NCBI GenBank assembly: GCA_027056615.1
Contig: JALUKJ010000096.1
Location: 1-13,779, forward strand
Length of the DNA: 13,779 nucleotides
Direction: 5' to 3'
DNA from: Campylobacteraceae bacterium
GTDB lineage: Bacteria; Campylobacterota; Campylobacteria; Campylobacterales; Sulfurovaceae
Part shown: positions 7,512 through 13,779 of the stretch, in pieces
Layout of the letters: the number at the start of each line of letters is the position of its first letter
How positions within the stretch are numbered: position 1 is the first letter of the stretch
Made by a program: the position numbers and the translations under genes
Notes under the pieces: generated by a model
Database searches by the model: none
Told to the model about the DNA's origin: nothing
Seen by the model: only the letters and a program-made list of their open reading frames with translations

Positions 7512-8626
7512 TAATCTTCTTTCTCTTCTTCATTAACTGCTGTTACATAATTTTTAAGAGCAAAACGTAAAGCTTCTGTATTTAAATGAGAAACGGAAGA
7601 GATTGGTAGAACAAAAAGAGGTTCATTGATTGGTAATTGTAGTCCAAAATCTTCTGTAAATCCGTAAGAAGTATACTCTTTATTGGCTTTAAATTTTTGT
7701 AGTGTTTTATTAGTTTCAAGTCCAATATCAGTTAAAAACTGTTCAGTTAAGGCATTTACCTCATCAATAGAAAAAGAGTCACACTTAGTTAAAGCTACAG
7801 CAAAAGGTCGTTTAGCTAAAGCTTCAGAATAACGTTCTAACTCAACTAAAAGGGTCTCATACTGATACTTCATCTCACGATAGTTAGAAGCGTCCACTAA
7901 AAGCAAAAGTGTTTTGGTTCGCTCAATGTGTTTAAGAAACTCTAAACCAAGTCCTCGACCATCACTCGCCCCCTCAATAATACCTGGAATATCTGCCATC
8001 ATAAACGAATCATAATCTCCAACATTCACAACACCAAGATTTGGAGTAAGAGTTGTAAACTCATAAGAGGCTACTTTTGGTTTAGCATTTGTAATAGTTG
8101 AAATAAGTGTAGATTTTCCTACACTTGGGTAACCTACTAAGCCTACATCGGCTATCATCTTTAGTTCAAGTCTTAACTCTTTGGTCACCCCAGGAAGTCC
8201 AGGTTGAGCATAAGTTGGTCTTTGATTAGAAGCATTTTTAAAGTGCATATTTCCAAGCCCACCTTTTCCACCTTCAAGAAAAAGAACTCGCTCACCCTCT
8301 TTGACTAAATCATACAATACTTCATTGGTCAATGCATCTATAACTTGTGTTCCAGGAGGAACAATAATATCTACACTTTTACCTTTCCGACCATAACATT
8401 TCCGACCTTCACCTGGACGACCATTTTCAGCTCTAATATGGTTACGACCTCTTAGTGCAGAAAGAGTATCAGTGTTATTATCTACTACAAAATAGATGTT
8501 TCCACCTTTTCCACCATCGCCACCATCTGGTCCACCTTTGGCGACAAACTTCTCTGTCCAAAATGAGACACAACCTGCCCCACCTTTTCCAGAACTCAAC
8601 ATAATCTCTACAGAATCTACGAACAT
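7511..8626 (-). CDS. obgE: Obg-family GTPase ObgE/CgtA
   Basis: A 371-residue Obg GTPase involved in 50S ribosome assembly and stress control. The N-terminal Obg fold (residues 1-155) has the glycine-rich repeats [14 protein letters not shown] (30-43) and a glycine run at 119-125. The GTPase domain has the P-loop GYPSVGKST (165-173), switch region TTLTPNLG (191-198), G3 DIPGIIEGA (212-220) and G4 TKCD (280-283, threonine instead of the usual asparagine). The C-terminal tail is short and acidic, ending EEEKED. The ATG at 8626 has AAGGA 5 bases upstream. It leads a tight obgE-proB-modA operon. In many bacteria rplU and rpmA precede obgE; here a TAXI gene does. Confidence 0.96.
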   Translation of the reverse strand: MFVDSVEIMLSSGKGGAGCVSFWTEKFVAKGGPDGGDGGKGGNIYFVVDNNTDTLSALRGRNHIRAENGRPGEGRKCYGRKGKSVDIIVPPGTQVIDALTNEVLYDLVKEGERVLFLEGGKGGLGNMHFKNASNQRPTYAQPGLPGVTKELRLELKMIADVGLVGYPSVGKSTLISTITNAKPKVASYEFTTLTPNLGVVNVGDYDSFMMADIPGIIEGASDGRGLGLEFLKHIERTKTLLLLVDASNYREMKYQYETLLVELERYSEALAKRPFAVALTKCDSFSIDEVNALTEQFLTDIGLETNKTLQKFKANKEYTSYGFTEDFGLQLPINEPLFVLPISSVSHLNTEALRFALKNYVTAVNEEEKED

Positions 8627-8666
8627 ATACTTCCTTTGCTCTATTTGGAGCAGTTATAATTATGGA

Positions 8667-8672
8667 ATTATA
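8667..8672 (-). promoter_or_regulatory. Putative -10 box for obgE-proB-modA
   Basis: TATAAT on the minus strand lies one base after the stop codon of the TAXI gene and 40 bases upstream of the obgE ATG, leaving a leader of about 34 bases. A second TATAAC lies at 8658-8653. The 47-base gap has no terminator hairpin, so read-through from the TAXI gene is also possible. Confidence 0.4.
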
Positions 8673-8673
8673 T

Positions 8674-9975
8674 CTAAAAACCTTTATGTCCATGATGTAA
8701 GGATTTAATATGTTTTTCTACATCATCTAAGATATTAACAATTTGATTTTGCAATGTATAAAAATCTGCCATATGTTTAGATGATATTTCATCAGTATTG
8801 CGTATCTCTGCTAAAATTTTTCTAAGTTGCTCTCTTCTTCTCTTTGCTTCATATAAATCAAGTGTTAAAATTTCTGTATCTATCTCATTTATTTTATTGT
8901 ACCAACGGTTAATTTTACTTTTACCATAAAGGTCAAATGTTGGTAACACTACTTCAATGAAGAAAGCAAAAAGAGCTATAAGAGGTAAAATAAAACGAAA
9001 AAAGTAATTATCTACTTTGGCTAATGTCTCAGCAATCCAATAGGGGAAATGCTCTTCATAGTAGTTAGTGGCATTTCTAAAGTAGCTTTTTGAAGCTGGG
9101 TGCTGTTTTATCTTTAACTGTGAAGCATTGGGAAAAGTATTTTCTTTATGAAAAATACCAACTTTACTATGAACTTTTTTTGCAATTTTAAGCATTAGCC
9201 TAACCATTTTATCTGAAGCATTATAGGTTGCTAAAAGCGTATTTTTAGCCAAAAGTTTATAGTCTCGTCTTGGTATCTGTTGTTGCATATCAAAAGCATT
9301 TTTATAAAGTGTTACAATCTCAAAATGTTTATTGCGTTTTACAAAAAACTGTTTATAAGAGTTTGAGCTTCTCATAAAATTAAGTAGATGAATATGTGGT
9401 AAACTCATAAGACGCTTAAGAAATGGTGCATCAGCAGAGGCAATATAGAACATTGCATCTATCTGATTAGACTTTAACTCTCTATATGCTTTTGCACTCG
9501 GTATATATTTAAAATGGGTATTAAAGCCATTTATTCCTACAGAATCCAAAAGATTAAGTGTCACAGGTAAAATACCACTCCCCTTTTCACAAATAGCTAT
9601 ACGTTTTCCCTTTAAATCTTTAAGGTCATTTAGACGTTTACCTTTGTAAAAAATCCAAATAGGCTCATAAAGAATATTTGCTAAAGCATAAACATTGGGA
9701 TTTTCTGTACCACCTTGTACAAAAGCAAAATCAACCTTACCATTTTGAAGAAACTCTTGAGCTTGGACACTCCCTTTTGTCTCTACAAGCTTTAAGGTTA
9801 CTCCCTCTTTTTTAAACTCTTTAGCATATTTTTTAGCATATTGAGTATAGGCATCAACCTTAGAACCAACAGCAATTTTAATAACTTTTTTATGGTTATT
9901 GCTCTGTATTGCTATATATAAGATAGGTAACATAACTAAAATAATAAATAGTAGAACAATTTTTAATGTTTTCAT
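8674..9975 (-). CDS. TAXI-family TRAP solute receptor with two membrane anchors and C-terminal coiled coil
   Basis: A 433-residue protein of the TAXI family of TRAP-type solute-binding proteins. Residues 4-24 are a membrane segment without a clear cleavage site. The binding domain (about 32-310) shows IKIAVGS (32-38), VDFAFVQGG (81-89) and LKDLKGKRIAICEKGSG (118-134), the usual TAXI pattern of two periplasmic-binding lobes. A second membrane helix (about 325-345) is followed by KINRWYNKINEIDTEI (354-369) and a charged coiled coil to the C-terminus, which would be cytoplasmic. This longer form, with a C-terminal helix, is a known TAXI variant. No TRAP permease (DctQ/DctM) gene is adjacent, so substrate and partner are unknown. 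The ATG at 9975 has no ribosome binding site, but an extended -10 lies 6 bases away. Confidence 0.85.
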   Translation of the reverse strand: MKTLKIVLLFIILVMLPILYIAIQSNNHKKVIKIAVGSKVDAYTQYAKKYAKEFKKEGVTLKLVETKGSVQAQEFLQNGKVDFAFVQGGTENPNVYALANILYEPIWIFYKGKRLNDLKDLKGKRIAICEKGSGILPVTLNLLDSVGINGFNTHFKYIPSAKAYRELKSNQIDAMFYIASADAPFLKRLMSLPHIHLLNFMRSSNSYKQFFVKRNKHFEIVTLYKNAFDMQQQIPRRDYKLLAKNTLLATYNASDKMVRLMLKIAKKVHSKVGIFHKENTFPNASQLKIKQHPASKSYFRNATNYYEEHFPYWIAETLAKVDNYFFRFILPLIALFAFFIEVVLPTFDLYGKSKINRWYNKINEIDTEILTLDLYEAKRRREQLRKILAEIRNTDEISSKHMADFYTLQNQIVNILDDVEKHIKSLHHGHKGF

Positions 9976-9981
9976 AAATCA

Positions 9982-9990
9982 ATTATACCA
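9982..9990 (-). promoter_or_regulatory. Extended -10 promoter abutting the TAXI start codon
   Basis: TGGTATAAT on the minus strand is a perfect extended -10. Only 6 bases (TGATTT) separate it from the ATG at 9975, so transcription would begin at or next to the first base of the start codon. No Shine-Dalgarno is present. This predicts a leaderless message, unless the true promoter lies further upstream. Confidence 0.5.
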
Positions 9991-10026
9991 ATAATCAAAT
10001 CACTTTTACAAGAAATTAAAAAAATA

Positions 10027-10035
10027 TGTTATAAT
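10027..10035 (+). promoter_or_regulatory. Extended -10 promoter of rnpB
   Basis: TGTTATAAT on the plus strand (TG-n-TATAAT) ends 5-6 bases before the first base of the P1 helix of RNase P RNA, exactly where a transcription start is expected. It diverges from the TAXI promoter about 40 bases away. Confidence 0.7.
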
Positions 10036-10040
10036 TCGTT

Positions 10041-10439
10041 TAGGTGTGACAGGTAGTTGCTGGTGACATTACGTCACGAGAGGAAAGTCCGTGCTACACA
10101 TGAGATAGGACTCCATCTAACAGATGGCCAGAGTAATCTGAGGGCAAGTGCAACAGAGAGTAGACAGCCATCTATTGAACAAACTGAAAAGGCATTTTGC
10201 CTTTCTCCCCTATTTCCTGAATTAGTAGATAGATGGTGATGGTGAAAGGGTGAGGTAAGAGCTCACCAGTACTTATGGTAACATAAGTAGCTAGGTAAAC
10301 CCTGTCCGTAGCAAGAAGCAATGGTATAAAGTCTCATTACGCCATTGGATTGGCAAAAGTGCTTCGCTTGAGCGTATTGGCAACAATACGCCTAGATAAA
10401 TAACTACCCGCGACAGAACACGGCTTATCGTCACACCTA
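10041..10439 (+). ncRNA. rnpB: RNase P RNA, bacterial type A
   Basis: This is the catalytic RNA of RNase P, which trims tRNA 5' ends with the RnpA protein. The ends are set by a perfect 10-bp P1 helix: TAGGTGTGAC at 10041-10050 pairs with GTCACACCTA at 10430-10439. The conserved core is plain: GAGGAAAGTCCG (10080-10091) and ACAGAACACGGCTTAT (10413-10428), which form helix P4, plus GGTAAGAGCTCACC, the AGCAAGA segment near 10309 and AGATAAAT (10394-10401). Side hairpins can be read directly, including CCATCT/AGATGG (10113-10127), AAAGGCA/TGCCTTT (10188-10204) and ACTTATG/CATAAGT with a GTAA loop (about 10273-10290). At about 399 bases it is a full-length type A RNA. The promoter is at 10027-10035. 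Confidence 0.97.
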
Positions 10440-10607
10440 TTTAGGAATACAAATTAAATAACTACCAAATTTCAAAGGCAACTAAACAAATATCTTTAAC
10501 TCTAGTTTTCCTTGAATTACGGGGAGTAGTCCTGCGTCAAACTATAGCTAAATCTATTCGTTTATTTACCTATGAAAATTGGCACTTATTTAATTTGCAT
10601 TCCTTAA
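10440..10607. repeat. 168-bp imperfect palindrome, MITE-like, directly after rnpB
   Basis: The whole gap between rnpB and the rhodanese gene is one long inverted repeat. The left arm (10443-10508) matches the reverse complement of the right arm (10539-10604) at 54 of 66 positions with no gaps; outer bases extend it to 10440 and 10607. The central 30 bases are GC-richer (about 10511-10538, with GGGGAGTAGTCC) and form at best a small inner hairpin. Arms end in AGGAATRCAAATTAAATAA. No reading frame is inside. Several arm mismatches would be G-U pairs in a minus-strand transcript, so that strand folds better. It may act as terminator for both flanking genes. I read it as a MITE or similar mobile palindrome, but copy number cannot be seen here. 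Confidence 0.75.
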
Positions 10608-10613
10608 AGAAGA

Positions 10614-11024
10614 TTAATGACTCTCCATTGAAACAGGTAATTTTTCCAATTTCCAAGCCATTATACCACCCTTCATATTGACTACATTAAAGCCATTATT
10701 ACCCAAAATCCTAGAAGCAGACACCGAACGGCTTCCACTTCGACAATAAACCAAAACCTTTTTAGATTTATCAAGCATATTCAAGTTTTGAGCCAACTGT
10801 CCCAAAGGAATAAGTTTTGCATTTTCAATATGCCCATCATGTTTAAACTCATCAGGAGTTCGTACATCTAATAGAATTAAATTCTCATTATTCTCTATCA
10901 TCTCATAGGCAGATTTTGGGTCAACCGACTCAAAATTTGCCATAATATATCCCTTAGAGTAAAGAATATACACACCCAATAAAACTAATACTATCCAAAA
11001 CAATTTATCTGTTACTCTTTTCAT
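10614..11024 (-). CDS. Membrane-anchored rhodanese-like sulfurtransferase
   Basis: A 136-residue single-domain rhodanese. Residues 9-22 form one hydrophobic N-terminal segment (WIVLVLLGVYILYS) that would anchor the domain on the outer face of the inner membrane, or be a signal peptide. The rhodanese domain has LLDVRTPDEF (51-60), GHIENAKLIPL (64-74) and the active-site loop CRSGSRS (94-100) with catalytic Cys94, then GGIMAW (119-124). It would carry or transfer sulfane sulfur; the substrate is unknown. Its ATG overlaps the xseA stop in an ATGA junction, with AAGGA about 9 bases upstream. The 3' end is only 6 bases from the palindrome. Periplasmic rhodaneses are common in sulfur-metabolising Campylobacterota, which suits the inferred host. 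Confidence 0.9.
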   Translation of the reverse strand: MKRVTDKLFWIVLVLLGVYILYSKGYIMANFESVDPKSAYEMIENNENLILLDVRTPDEFKHDGHIENAKLIPLGQLAQNLNMLDKSKKVLVYCRSGSRSVSASRILGNNGFNVVNMKGGIMAWKLEKLPVSMESH

Positions 11025-12280
11025 ACTATATTTTCCTTATTTAAACAGACTACTTCTAATTTTACAGTTGTGTCCATTATAGAGAATCTATCATCTTTTT
11101 TTATATCACTCAATGCTACCCGTTTCCCATTAGAAATAACCTCTGCCCAACCCTCTTTTTGTTTTAGTTTTGGGTCATAGAGTTTCATCTTTTGTTCTAA
11201 GGCATTTAAACTTTGAGTTTTAACTTGAAAAGCATACTCAAAATTCTCTCTTAGAAGCTGAGGTAGAGGGGTAACTTGGGCTTTAAACTGTATAAGTTTA
11301 TAATCCATTACCCTTTGAAACTCCTCTTTTAACCCCTCAAACTCTTTTTCAATCATAGCAATTTTACTAGAGACTGAATGACGAGCAAACTCCTGTGCAA
11401 ATACTATTAAACTCTGCTCTTTATTTAATAAAACCTGTCTAATAGTACGAGAATAACGGTTCTCCATCTCACTCAACGTATAAAGTACCTCATTTTGGTC
11501 AGGCAAAATCATCTCAATAGAAGCCGATGGTGTTGGAGCTCTCAAATCTGCCACAAAATCAGAAATAAGAACGTCAACTTCATGTCCAACAGCTGAGACC
11601 ACAAAAGTGTTTAGATTAAAGATAGCATCGGCTACAACTTCTTCATTAAATGCCCATAAATCCTCTTTACTTCCACCACCACGACCAACAACAATAGCAT
11701 CACAACCTAATGTATCAGCATAAGCTAAAGCCTCTGCAATCTGTGTAGCAGACCTATCACCTTGAACTAAAGTATCTATTACAAAGACTTCAAGTAGTCG
11801 CCAACGTTTATCTATAATTTTAAGCATATCTTGCAAACCAGCACTCTTAGAGGCTGTTACTAATGCCAATTTTTTAATATATTTTGGTTGTGGTTTCTTT
11901 CTTTGTGCATCAAAATAACCCTTTTGTTGCAACTTCTCTTTAAGCTGTTCATACGCAAGTGCCAAAGCCCCTTGACCAAAAGGCTCAACACTCACTGTCA
12001 TAAGCTGATACTCTCCACGAGGGGTATAGACACTTATCGACCCATTAACCACCACATGTTGCCCACGCTCTAACCTGAACTTCATACGAGAGGCATTTGA
12101 GCGAAACATCACGCACTTAATACTTGACTCTTTATCTTTTATGGAGAAGTAGACGTGACCAGAGTTGTGGTAGGTTACTGATGAGACTTCGCCCTCTACT
12201 AAGATGTGCATGAAAGTTGTCTCTAGTAGGGATTTTATTTTTATGTTTAGGGAGGTTACGGTCATGGTTGGGTTATTCAA
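11021..12280 (-). CDS. xseA: Exodeoxyribonuclease VII large subunit
   Basis: A 419-residue XseA, the catalytic subunit of exonuclease VII, which degrades single-stranded DNA to acid-soluble fragments. An OB-fold domain lies at residues 1-105 (VEGEVSSVTYHNSGHVYFS, 28-46). The catalytic region has VGRGGGSKEDLWAFNEE (198-214), SAVGHEVD (229-236) and DLRAPTPSA (245-253), all as in the family. A long coiled coil (about 262-370) for XseB binding follows, then a short C-terminal domain. I prefer the TTG at 12280: AAAGGA is 8 bases upstream, whereas the ATG at 12265 has none in range. The ribosome binding site overlaps the end of the HNH gene, 12 bases upstream. xseB is not in this window. Confidence 0.94.
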   Translation of the reverse strand: MNNPTMTVTSLNIKIKSLLETTFMHILVEGEVSSVTYHNSGHVYFSIKDKESSIKCVMFRSNASRMKFRLERGQHVVVNGSISVYTPRGEYQLMTVSVEPFGQGALALAYEQLKEKLQQKGYFDAQRKKPQPKYIKKLALVTASKSAGLQDMLKIIDKRWRLLEVFVIDTLVQGDRSATQIAEALAYADTLGCDAIVVGRGGGSKEDLWAFNEEVVADAIFNLNTFVVSAVGHEVDVLISDFVADLRAPTPSASIEMILPDQNEVLYTLSEMENRYSRTIRQVLLNKEQSLIVFAQEFARHSVSSKIAMIEKEFEGLKEEFQRVMDYKLIQFKAQVTPLPQLLRENFEYAFQVKTQSLNALEQKMKLYDPKLKQKEGWAEVISNGKRVALSDIKKDDRFSIMDTTVKLEVVCLNKENIV

Positions 12281-12292
12281 AAAAATATTCCT

Positions 12293-13129
12293 TTAATTAT
12301 TATAAACAGCTATATTTTTAATATATTGATTTAACGTATATCTAAAACTCTCAATAAAAGCATCATCATATTTTTTTAAAAATTTATGAAGATACTTCAC
12401 AATAAATTTACGAACAGCAATAAACTCATTTTCATCATTAAAGAACTCAAATATTTTTCTATCCATACTCTCATGATATTCAATATTATTTTTAGCCAAA
12501 AGAAAAAGTTCATCAGTCATATTGGTAAAATCTTTAAAAACTTTAGCTCGTCTTTGGGCTAACGCATCTTGATTTAAGTCACTATATTTAATGGTATAAA
12601 CCATTCTATGACTATTTAATACATTATCAAAAACAACTATATTTCCTTTTAAGTCAAATCGAAACATATCATCATAATCATCTATTTCAGGATGTAAAAA
12701 CTTTGGCTTTTCTATACGATTAAACATCTTTGTACTATATTGTAACTTTTTAAGAGTTCGTATTTTATCTTTAACTACTATCCTATCTACTTCAAAATGA
12801 TTTGATTTTGTAGTATTACATATATCACAGATAGGTAAAAGATTACTCCAACTATAAGCCAAAGCATAATAGATACTTTTAGGTCGATAATGTTCAATTT
12901 TTATATAGCTTCGATTAAAATGCGTCTCACAATAAGCACATTTATTTCTATAAATTTCTTTTAGAGCATCTCTAATAGGATAATAGTCAATCTTTTTTTC
13001 TGTAAATTTACACTTATATCTACTACTTGAATCTTCATATTTTCTATTTTTACAATTCTTTTCATGAGCCGCCTCTAAAGCTTTGTCAACCAAACATAAT
13101 GGTGTATATCTCCTACTATACTTTACCAC
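12293..13129 (-). CDS. HNH endonuclease of the PtuB/TIGR02646 type (Septu-like defence effector)
   Basis: A 278-residue HNH nuclease. The core sits at residues 63-112: CAYC (64-67) and CDIC (101-104) form the paired zinc-binding CxxC motifs, IEHYRPKS (78-85) carries His80, SWSNLLPICDICN (94-106) supplies the central asparagine, and K108 and H111 follow. This arrangement (IEHxRPK, then SWxNLL..C..CN..K) is typical of PtuB and the TIGR02646 family, which pair with an ABC-like ATPase in Septu systems and in some retrons (Ec78 type). The gene directly upstream is such an ATPase. The start is GTG at 13129 with GGAG 8 bases upstream; the ATG inside TAATG at 13133 is out of frame and soon meets a stop. 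The C-terminal 150 residues have no motif I recognise. Confidence 0.85.
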   Translation of the reverse strand: MVKYSRRYTPLCLVDKALEAAHEKNCKNRKYEDSSSRYKCKFTEKKIDYYPIRDALKEIYRNKCAYCETHFNRSYIKIEHYRPKSIYYALAYSWSNLLPICDICNTTKSNHFEVDRIVVKDKIRTLKKLQYSTKMFNRIEKPKFLHPEIDDYDDMFRFDLKGNIVVFDNVLNSHRMVYTIKYSDLNQDALAQRRAKVFKDFTNMTDELFLLAKNNIEYHESMDRKIFEFFNDENEFIAVRKFIVKYLHKFLKKYDDAFIESFRYTLNQYIKNIAVYNN

Positions 13130-13132
13130 TCA

Positions 13133-13779
13133 TTACTCTCCAAACTCTTCATCAAAAGCATCATCTAACCAACTATCCACATCTTCATCGGTAGCTGTTG
13201 GGGTTTGATTTATTCGTTCCTTTATTTTTTTATGTATCCTATTATAAACATAGTCATCACTACTTAAATTCTCTTTTTTTGAACTCTCTTTTTCATCAAA
13301 TGCTCTTGACTTAATAGTTCTCATATTAAAAAGTGGAGAAGTCATCAAAATATCAGAAGTATAATAAGAAATATCATCTATTTGACCAGTTATCTTAGTC
13401 TCCCTACCCTCTTTATAAACCTTATAAAAAACAGCATCTTCACTAGCACCAAGAACAGTTACCAAACTATGCGTAATCATAATAAACTGAATATTTGGAA
13501 AGACTTTTCGTAAGTTATAGACAAAATCATATTTCCAAGTTGGGTGAAGATACAAATCAACCTCATCAATCAAAACAATAGCTTTGAAATTTTCTAATTT
13601 TGTAACTTTTTCATTACTCTCTTTTTGATTGTCTATTAACCGTGAAACTAAATCACATATCCATATTAAACTGCTTTTATACCCCTCTGAAAACTCCTCA
13701 AATTGAACAACTAAATTATCATTATCGTACAAAGTTATTTGAGTATTCTTTTTTTCTATTTTAAATTTATCTTTAAAAA
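13133..13779 (-). CDS. ABC/AAA-type ATPase, C-terminal part (PtuA-like), cut by window edge
   Basis: The open frame reaches the right edge, so only the last 215 or so residues are seen; Walker A lies outside. FSEGYKSSL (about 13690-13664) matches the ABC signature loop. AIVLIDEVDLYLHPTW (about 13590-13543) contains Walker B, the catalytic glutamate and the D-loop, and FIMITHS carries the switch histidine. After DISYYTSDILMTSPLF the protein ends in a strongly acidic tail (DEDVDSWLDDAFDEEFGE). The layout fits the ATPases of Septu (PtuA) and related OLD-like defence proteins. The stop codon is 3 bases before the HNH gene's GTG start, so the two form one unit. The internal TTG at 13732 is not the true start, because coding continues upstream. 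Confidence 0.85.
   Translation of the reverse strand, partial: FKDKFKIEKKNTQITLYDNDNLVVQFEEFSEGYKSSLIWICDLVSRLIDNQKESNEKVTKLENFKAIVLIDEVDLYLHPTWKYDFVYNLRKVFPNIQFIMITHSLVTVLGASEDAVFYKVYKEGRETKITGQIDDISYYTSDILMTSPLFNMRTIKSRAFDEKESSKKENLSSDDYVYNRIHKKIKERINQTPTATDEDVDSWLDDAFDEEFGE

Noticed and set aside
8478..8708. Two short open frames (plus and minus) over the obgE start
   Set aside because: They are proline- or tryptophan/arginine-rich readings of the glycine-rich Obg codons and have no independent support.
10057..10239. 60-codon plus-strand open frame
   Set aside because: It lies entirely inside RNase P RNA, whose conserved core and P1 helix explain this sequence.
13128..13133. ATG in the TAATG junction as the HNH gene start
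   Set aside because: That ATG is in another frame and meets a stop after five codons; the GTG at 13129 opens the real frame.
1..13779. CRISPR array, tRNA genes or a transposase gene
   Set aside because: No set of regularly spaced direct repeats, no tRNA cloverleaf and no transposase reading frame was found by eye; the only mobile-looking element is the non-coding palindrome after rnpB.

Overview
The window looks like chromosomal DNA of an AT-rich member of the Campylobacterota (Epsilonproteobacteria), most like the Sulfurovum/Sulfurimonas group. The main clue is the gene order fmt-birA-parA-parB followed by atpF'-atpF-atpH-atpA, with paired b and b' ATP synthase subunits, in an AT-rich sequence whose promoters look like good -10 boxes with poor -35 boxes. 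The genus is an inference from gene order and protein style, not from a database search.

Left part (1-5050, minus strand): a promoter near 5041 drives fmt (Met-tRNA formyltransferase), a short biotin-protein ligase, and the ParA/ParB partition pair. After a 115-base gap with its own -10 box and a perfect 12-bp palindrome comes the F-type ATP synthase operon (b', b, delta and the first 57 codons of alpha, cut by the window edge). Genes are packed with 1-20 base overlaps, and several use GTG or TTG starts.

Middle (5085-9987): a plus-strand RluA-type pseudouridine synthase runs tail to tail into a minus-strand operon of obgE (ribosome-assembly GTPase), proB (glutamate 5-kinase without a PUA domain) and an orphan ModA-type molybdate-binding protein. 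Upstream of obgE is an orphan TAXI-type solute receptor anchored at both ends. Its extended -10 box lies only 6 bases before the ATG, so its mRNA may be leaderless.

10027-10607: a complete RNase P RNA gene (rnpB, plus strand) with extended -10 promoter and a closed 10-bp P1 helix. Immediately after its 3' end sits a 168-bp near-perfect palindrome with long arms (54 of 66 arm positions pair), which looks like a MITE or other mobile palindromic repeat.

Right part (10614-13779, minus strand): a membrane-anchored rhodanese and xseA (exonuclease VII large subunit), preceded by an HNH endonuclease of the PtuB/TIGR02646 type and the C-terminal part of an ABC-like ATPase. The last two form a Septu-like (or retron-effector-like) antiphage module that appears to be transcribed straight into xseA. 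This is the most interesting accessory element in the window; the ATPase is truncated by the right edge.
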